Assembly: GCA_020152595.1 (NCBI GenBank)
Contig: JAIGNY010000800.1
Location: 1,537,501-1,601,500 of the forward strand
From: Chiridota heheva
Lineage: Eukaryota > Echinodermata > Holothuroidea > Apodida > Chiridotidae
Direction of reading: 5' to 3'
Length of the DNA: 64,000 nt
Part shown: positions 22,701 to 31,700 of the stretch, in pieces
Layout of the letters: each line of letters opens with the position of its first letter
How positions within the stretch are numbered: the first letter of the stretch is position 1
Translations under genes and position numbers: made by a program
Notes under the pieces: generated by a model
The model's input: the letters and a program-made list of their open reading frames with translations, nothing else
Told to the model about the DNA's origin: nothing
Databases searched by the model: none

Positions 22701-25700
22701 TGAATCGTGACAATCAGTACATTTACATGTAAATATTACCTGATGAGTCAAATAAAGTTTGCAAGAAAGAAAAAAATATTGCAAATTAAACTACAGAAAT
22801 AGGTTTTAACAGAACTGAAATTCAGCATGCTTCGCAAAATGGCGGCCAAAGCGAGAGGACTGATATGATCAGAACTTTGGGGCTTGTGGGCGTAGTTTTG
22901 AAATAGTTTACAGCGAGGTATCGTTCTGTATCATAGTATGCAAGATTTTCACAGTGAAAGTCCTAGCAAGTTCCGCAAAAATGTTTGCAATGTTGAGATT
23001 AAATGACATTGAAGGAAAGTTATCTGTTCTTTCTAAACTGAATTTCCATGCATATTTCCCATGAAAACGATGATTTATGCTGTAGAAGTAAACTTTTCAT
23101 GATTTGGAAAGCAAAATTCCAGCGTCTATTTGGACAATGGAGTCAATACTTTTGCTATACTGGTTGCACAATTTTTAAAACTTAATTTGGAGCAGTTTTG
23201 GTGTACTTTCCAAACATTACAGTACTAGGTACTATTAGGCATGTAAGCTATACACACTCGCTTGGAAACTGCAAAACTGTTGGAATTTAAACATAATGAA
23301 TAATTGCCCAAAAATGTGTTGACTTCAAGAAAATCTTTAAAATGCATTTGAATTTTAAATTAAAAATATCAGGGTACAACTGCAGAATACCCAGTATTTT
23401 CGAATGTTACTTCATGGCAGGGCTACGCACTGATGACCTTGTAACTTGTAACCTATGCCCAAAACATTTCCCAAAGTTTCCAACTTCAATTAAAACCTCC
23501 ACCACCACGTAGCGCTATCCAAAACTCAAAGGACATCCAACTATGTAGCTCATAGCCCATGAATATGTGTCGTTCTTAAATTAAGTTAGAGAATAAAGGG
23601 ACTTCGTAGCCCGTACACAAAACATTCCCAAGTCTTCCGACTTCATTTAAAACCTAGCCCTATCCAAAAGGACACCCAGCTATGTAGCTTGTAGCCCATT
23701 CCAAAGATGACCCACTCAAAGACCCACAAAAACAAATGGGTCTTCATACTAACCTGAAGCACGCAACTTACCCAGTATTCAAACCCCAAAAAATACATAC
23801 TTACAAGAAAACTTGGAAAATACAGGGAAAACAATCAAATCTTTGGCTTAATCACGACTGACTGTGTAGCCTTTTAATTTTTCGGGTATACTTCCAGAAC
23901 AGCAGAGTATTCTACAGTTACTCCAGTATCAGATATGACAAAACTAAAACTGCTTTTAGAATAAAACAAGTCAATTAATTTTTGCACTACTATGCATTGA
24001 GCTATAACATCATTGATGTCTTGTTGAAAATTTCTCAAGGGCCTTAAGTTAAATGACATTTTTACTAATAAAGGTTTTTAGCTGGTTTTTATCTTATGTT
24101 ACCCTTGATAATTGCTACAAAAATGTTGATATATAGTGATATGCAAATGAAATTTTCTAGTGATGCCTTGAAGAATAATTATGATAAAGATACAGATTAC
24201 AGATATCTTAAAGGATTAGTTCAGGGGTCAAGCGTGTCTATGAAACAGGACTTGAAAAGAAACAAAATAGTGAAGAAAGCATTCATCAATCCGTTAAGGA
24301 GATAATTAAGTTTAAAGTTTGGTATCATTTGTGTAGAAATGACTGAAATCAAGACTGCTTGTGATGTCAATAGTCTCAGATTCCTCAAAGTCTTTATGTA
24401 TTCTATCATATCTTTTCCTATGATTTTGTGGCTTAAAACCCATGAGATATGTCAAAAAAGTAGTAAAACTAAATCTAGGAAGGGTATTTATAATATACCA
24501 CCTAAAGAAAGTTTGAGGGAAAATAATTTAAATAGTGAAAAAATAAAATTAAAAATTCTTTAAAATACATAAAGACTTTAAGGAATCTGAGGCTGTGACA
24601 TCACATCTAGTCTGATTTCAGTTGTTTTTACGGAACTAATACCAAACTTTAATCTTTAATATCTCCTTAATGGAATAAGATCTTGCAATGCTTTAAAAAA
24701 AAAATGGTAACATTTTGTTTCTTTTAAAGCCCTCTTTCATATAAGATGGACATGCTTGACCACTGAACTAATCCTTTAAGAGATGAAACCGTTTATATAA
24801 GTCAATGATGATTTTAAAAGCAGGCTATTTTTTCGCCAAAGTGCATGCCATCATCATGAATCTTTCAAGGAATATTCTCTTTAATATCAAACTAAAAAAG
24901 TTTAAAAGTTTGACATGAAAGTCTGTTTAAAGAAGCAATTTAGCAACAACAAAAAAGATTGATATCTTATTCCCCACCCCTCTGCAATAATTGCCATTGC
25001 ACCCTAACAGTCCACCACGTCCTCTTTGCTTTCCCCTGTACAACCTTCCTAGAGCTTCCCTCGCTCCCCACAACTCAATAGCCGAGCTCATCCAGAAAAA
25101 CACTCCATTGCACCCTCACAGTCCACCACGTCCTCCTTGCTTGCCCCCTGTACAACCTTCCCAGGGCTTCCCTCGTTCTTCACAACTCAAAAGCCGAACT
25201 CTTCTAAAAAAAACCTCCGATAAAATTATCTCCTTCCTTCATCATGCTTCCCTCTACAACCATATTTAGTCCTCTCCCACCCCCTTTCTCTACTTGTCAA
25301 GAATAATGGTGGAAAATGAGAGACTTTAGTGTAAGATACACATTGAGAAGATTGGCAACTGGAAGGGCTAGTTATGGGGAGTATGGGCAGGTAGGTGTAT
25401 CAGGAGGGGGAGGAGGCAGGTGTGGTTGAAATCAGTGGTGTAGCCAAGGGGGGAATGGGGGGTCTGGAGTGAAATAAAGGACTGCCATTTGAATAGATTC
25501 TAGAGTAGTAGATAAGGGGTAAGATAATAGATAAAAGGAACAGGTGGGTGACTGAAGATGAGGGGGAGGGGGCTGTCATAAGGAAAGACTATGGGAGGGT
25601 GTAATATACCTCAGGGGCAATGACAATTGAAGTTGACTTTGACAGTTGAGGAAGAAATATTAGGAGATTAAATTACAGCACAAGTTGATGGGGGATGGGA

Positions 25701-28700
25701 TGATATGATTGACTTAAGCAAGTAAAGTAGGACCAGGGAGATAGGTGAGTGATCTGATTATGGTAAGGTGGATGAGTCACCATAGAGGAAAATGAGGTAC
25801 AATGATAGTAAGAGATGAGTGACTGGGTAGAAGCTGGAGGGACACCTAACGAGAGTGATCTGATTATGGTAAGGTGGAGGAGTCACCATAGAGGGAAATG
25901 AGGTACAATGATGATAAGAGATGAGTGACTGGGTAGAAGCTGGAGGGACACATAAAGAGAGTAGCTGCCATTGGAGTAAAGAGTTGGGGGTGGGGTGAAT
26001 GCAGGAAATTAAAATAATCCTGGCAAGATTTGAATCACTATAGCTGGAAATCAGGAAATACAACATCAGATCATGGACTGAGGTGGAAATGAAGGGATAT
26101 TTAGGTGATAACAGTGATGTGGGAGCCAGGATATCAGTTGCTTTCCAGTAAATTTGTCGAACCTAGGGTGAGTCACAGCTGTGGTAGGTAAGTGATGAGG
26201 GTTTCTCAAGAAAAATAGAGGGTGCCCATAGGTGGTAAGGGTTACAATGACGCATGAGATACTGCAGTGAGACATACAGGATCGCATTCTGGTATTAATA
26301 CAAAAAACTGCATCAAGCTATTAAAGGTTGTTTTTATAGTGAGTTTGATAAGATTCACATAAAATGATTTGAACCTATTTCTCTCTTTCCAGATTTTATG
26401 AACGTTGGAAAGCATACGAGTCAATGCAGATCGAAAGTATGCAATTCAGTTTGGACGAGGACCAATGGTTACAAGATTGGTCGTTGATGCTTAACCTTGC
26501 CGGCCAACCCGGGGCTGCCCTGGAGCAGACACACATCTTCGCCCTGGCACACATACTAAGAAGACCAATCATCGTCTATGGTGTCAAATTTATAAAGAAT
26601 TACAGTGGGGAAAACTTAGGCTTAGCTAGATTTCAAGGTAAGCTGGTGTGTTTTTGTATATCTGTAATGTCTTTTACCCCCTTCCTTCTTCCCCTGGGTT
26701 GAGGTTAAGGGGGGTATGACCATAGTGGGTATTTACAGGGTTGGAGGGGTCGTGCAACATAAAGTTTGTGTCACTCGAAATATAAATTGAGGAAGAATCC
26801 TTGCAATGGGTGAAGGATCTGCATTTTGTTTATTACATTGGGAACCGTAAACAACATGACAAAAAGATAAGCGATTATTAATATTTTTTTAATGTGAATA
26901 AAATGTGGAGGGTTTGTGAAAAGCAGCAAGATAAAGGATGATGGGCAGAATGGAAACAAAGAACAGCAGAGTGGGGGAAATAGGGGCAGGGTGGGGGAAA
27001 TAGGGGCAGGGTGGGGGAAATAGGGGCAGGGTGGGGGAAATAGGGGCAGGGTGGGGGAAATAGGGGCAGGGTGGGGGAAATAGGGGCAGGGTGGGGGAAA
27101 TAGGGCAGGGTGGGGGAAATAGGGGCAGGTTGGGGGAAATTGGGGCAGAGTAGAGCATCCCTCTGAACAATAAAGGTCTCTTTTTGACTAGTACTTTATT
27201 GTATGTGTGGAAATTGTGTTTAACCAACACAATTTTGAAAACGTATTGGTGCAGGTTTTATAGCTTTGGAAAAAGAAAATTCCCTTACTTTAGTTTTATA
27301 TCTTTTCAATTATCCATTTTAATTTTTAAAATTGATTTAATCTTTCTTGTTAATGTGCAAGTAATTGACTTTACTAAGGACATAAATAGGCCACACCCTT
27401 TCATATCAACGCGGTAACTAGGTGAGGCAAACAAACATTAAAACTGCAATCATGCATGATTAACGCATTGACATTTGGATGTTCATGTGGCTTGCCATAA
27501 GTTTTGATCCATTTATGGCACTTCTCCAGATCTATAGAATTTTTAGCAAAAGAGATAAAGAAACTTCCATTTGCTAAGCTAACTGTTCTGTGTAACTGGA
27601 CTAACAAAGCCTGTAGTGGGCCCGTAAGCGCAATTTTTGTTCACCATTTTGTCGTCACTCAGTCTGTGTGTGCAGAAATATGTTTTCTAAATATGTTTTC
27701 TGCAGTATAATCACATGTTTTCTGAATATATTTTCTGCAGTATAATCACATAGCTTTAAAAAAAGAAAATTCCCTTATTTTAGTTTGATATCTTTTTAGT
27801 TATCCAAATTACTTACAGTAGAAACCACCTCTGTAGAAGGATTAGTTTGACTGTTTGATAAATTTATCAGAATTGTGAAAAATTATTTTGGTATCTTGTT
27901 CCTTTCAAGATGCTGCTTCTTGCCAATAGGTCAGCAGGTATAGAGTAGAACAAGAGTAGTAGCACCATGTTTAATTAGAATAGACAAAATAAGTTTGAGA
28001 AAATGGCGAAGTATGTTCAGGGAATTTTCTTGTTGGAATTCCCAATCTTTAGACATTTACCAAAAAATTGAACTTTTGTTGAAGAAAAACTTAATTCTCT
28101 TCTCCTTTACAAATGATTATTCCATCGCCACTTTCTGTGCCTTTTCCTCCACCTACGCCACTTCTATACCTCCTACTTCTATGCCTCTTCTATACCTCTG
28201 TATAGACATCAAATCCGAATCGGCACTTTCCAGAAAACTAATTTGAATAATGTCACTTGTCACTTCATAATAGACCAATGGTATACTTTACTTAAATCTT
28301 AAATGGGATAACCTCACATGCCACCTCCTCCTCTGAAAACTCCTTTCTCCCACCCTCTGCAGGAAAAGTATTCTTTTCTTCTGGATACCCAGCCATGTTG
28401 ACATCCCAGGTAATGACAGGGCTGATGCAGCCGCTAAGCTTGCCCTCAACCTCCTCCCTGCCCCTTTTCCCAAAACCCTCTCTGACATCAAACCGCTTAT
28501 TGCTTCCCTTCTTCGGGACCGCTGGCAAACCTCATGGAACTTCCAAATTGATAATAAACTCCATGTCATCCAGCCCACAATTCCGATCAAATCCACCATC
28601 AACAACTTCTCTCGTATTGACAATGTTCATATTACCCTTCTTAGAATTGGTCACACCCACCTCACTCACTCCCACCTCCTTATTGGTTCCCCCAACCCCA

Positions 28701-31700
28701 CTGCAACAATTGCTATAGCACCCTCACAATCCATCACGTTCTCCTTGCTTGCCCCCTGTACAACCTTCTTAGAGCTTCCCTCGCTCCCCACAACTCAATT
28801 GCTGAGTTCTCTAGAAAAATCCTCTGGATAAAATTGTCTCCTTCTTTCATCATGCCTCCCTCTACAACCATATTTAATTATCCTCTTCCACCCCCTCTCT
28901 ACTTTGTTTTTGTTCCAACCATGCACCTCCTCTCTCGATCACAGCTTTCTGACCTTTTGTTTTTGAATTTCTCTCATTCTCCCCCTGTTTCCTTTCCTTT
29001 CTACCTCTAAAATGATCTGACCTCTCAGGCACAATTTGACCTTAGTTGTTGTGGTGCCGTTAAGCCCTCATTAAACAAACAAACTGGGGGAATGTTATCA
29101 ACCAATCAAATGCTGGAGCATTTTTTCCCGCTCGCACAATTCATGCATGGTATGGGACCATCCGTATAGTTTCAAATGTTAATCATATGTGCGTAATTCA
29201 TGATGGTAACTCCAGTTATTGCAGCTGATTGGTTGGGTGACAAAGGGGAAAACTCCCCCAGCAGTTGATTGGTCGAAATACTAAACAAATCATGTTCAGC
29301 TAAAATTGGTTTGAAACTGTCTATACTTCTCTTTGATATTTGGCAGAATTGAACCACTCTGGCACTGTTTGACCTTCGCTATCAATATGTATTCAATTCT
29401 CATTAATCAATCAATCAATCTCATTTCCAGGTGTGTATCTTCCTATACTTTGGGAACCAAGCTTCTGTTGGAAGACCCCCATCGCCCTGGGGTATACCAG
29501 GGGCCATTTCTCAGCTCTGATCCCTATGGAAGCTGAATCGGAGAACGATCTAGGTGCAGGTGCTAACCTTAATACAAGCGATGATTCGCAGACCGTCTAC
29601 CTCCCGCTCACTGACTGTGAGGGCAAGCTCTTGCGAGTTCATTTTATCACTCCTTTAGAGGTAAGTTGCAGATCCTCACTTTGAGCTATCAATTTTGACT
29701 TAATGAGTGACAGTGACATACAGATGGGGAAGGTGCTGGAAGGTGTATGGAATGTCATATTAACTGTGAGATGGGAGGATGGGATATTGCTGGGAAGGGG
29801 AGGGGGGGTACTTATTACTTTAGAGGTAAGCTAGAAGTCACCATTTTGATCTATGGTATTTGAAGTAATAAGGGCTGATGGCATATGGGTGATAGATAGG
29901 AATGTGCATAAGGATGGATTAATGTATGGAATGTTCTATTAACTGGGAGATGGGAGGATGGGATATTGCTGGGGGGGGGGGAGTGGAGGTTGCCAGGGAC
30001 AGTGTGGAATAGCATTAGTGATGGGTGAGGTGACGTGTGAGACATCTAAGCGGGTGCCTCATGGATCTGAAGGAGGGATAGCTTCACATCACTTTATCTA
30101 CTGCAAAATCTTTATTGGCTACCTGTCTCATATAGAATTAAATTAACAAATTTAATCCTCATTTTTAAATCCCTTCATAACATGGCCCCGTTATATCTGA
30201 CCGAAATGTTTCATTATAAACACACCAGTTACGGCCTTTGCTCTCCAAACCACCTCATCCTTTATGTTCCAAACAGTAAACTTACATATGGCGATCGCTC
30301 TCTGCAAATATTTGGCCCAAAACTTTGGAATGACTTACCCCTTTCAATCAATCTGCTCAATCCCTTAAACAATTCCACACCTTGCTTAAGACTCACTTAT
30401 TTAATTGTGCTTTCAAGTCCTCTTCATAATTTTTTTGTTCTTTGTTTTCTTTATATTTCATGCTTATCTTATTTACAAGTTTGTATTTATTTTCTTTATA
30501 TGCATATTTTGTAAGGCGCATTAGAATAAGTTATTTAGATGATGCAATATAAAAGTGCAAAAAACGTATAAACTTATAACTTAGGAAGAAGGGTATCATT
30601 GGACGCTATTGTATGGAAGACTTTATACTATAAACACCTTTATCAGTGGTACTCAATAAAACAAGCTCGCAGGGTGATTATATTTATGGGCATTTCATTT
30701 TGAAGAGGTGCCAGTGGCTTTGTGGTTAAGGAGTCATGTTCATATGTGAAAAGTGGGTTCAAGTCCCGCCATGAGCACTGCATCGCGTCATTGAGCAAGA
30801 CACTTCAATCTGCTTGCTCCAGTTCACTCAGCTGTAAAATGAGTAGCAGCACTGCTGGGGAGTTAACCTGCGTTGGACTGGAGTCCTGTCCAGGGGGAGC
30901 CTATGCTCCCTTCCTCTTACGCCAAGAAAACGACAGATAAATACCTGCCTGATACACCTTCATAGCTCGAGTATGGATTTTAAAGCACCCATTTATAATA
31001 CATGTGAAATGCATACACGCATTGGCTGTTTGTCAAAGTCTGAATTTTTCCGTGACTTTATTTGTTCACCTTAGGTTGACTGGCACAAGCTCGTATGCCG
31101 AATGATTTTGTCATTGCTTTTAATTTCCCCCTCGAATTTGATCATTTCTTTTACCCTGTCAAAAGTAGCAACGGTAAGTACCACTTAAAACATACATTTA
31201 TCAATTGCTATATCCTACACATTTTCCTGCTGGTGATGCATTTACCCATGATCCTAACAAACGATATTGCAGTTTGTACCTGCATGCTTTAAATACAAGA
31301 ATGCCTTTAGGAGATTAGAGCGGGTGTTTAGTAGAGTGGGATGCTTATTATGCCAAATACTGTCGGTGGATATAAGTCCTTCAATTACTTAAAGTGCATC
31401 TACTTGAGGCTTGATGGGAGTATTCGCTATTTCACCTTTAAGGGTGTTAAATATTATTGCTAGAGGTACCTGATTTTAAAATTGGGAAGATTGTTATTAT
31501 CAGTTAATTTGTTCTGTCTTTTTATCAAGTAAAACTGAATATTGATGGATCTGTGATTAAATTATTTGAAGAAGATTTAAACAGTGGCTGGAGAAGAAGC
31601 GGTGTGGGGGGGGGGAAGACTTTTGAAATGAGGCTGCCACTTTCATCAACATAACGGTAATGGGAAGGCTTTATTCCAGTCCATTGTGACAATAGAAATC

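Larger units (their letters stand above)
20709..26392. other. ZRANB1: TRABID intron b
   Basis: Contents: repeat 21000-21300 related to 17090-17220; agctccaccc hairpin-type repeat 21598-21640; 17-bp tandem tgtacatggccatac 21851-21905; no recognised content 21910-23440 and 23850-24205; a ~160-bp duplication of aaaacatt(t)ccca...cttca(a/t)tt(a)aaacct at 23446-23545 and 23608-23700; family 1 MITE 24212-24775; family 2 piece ending near 24895; LINE tail 24973-25270; purine-rich DNA 25300-26290. Confidence 0.6.
26638..29430. other. ZRANB1: TRABID intron c
   Basis: Contains a G-rich minisatellite (26963-27150), a dispersed repeat shared with 37640-38060 (27370-27660), small direct duplications (27260-27318 with 27750-27806; 27673-27750), and a LINE 3' part (28090-29085). 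29086-29430 shows only aatcaatcaatcaatct near the acceptor. Confidence 0.7.
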
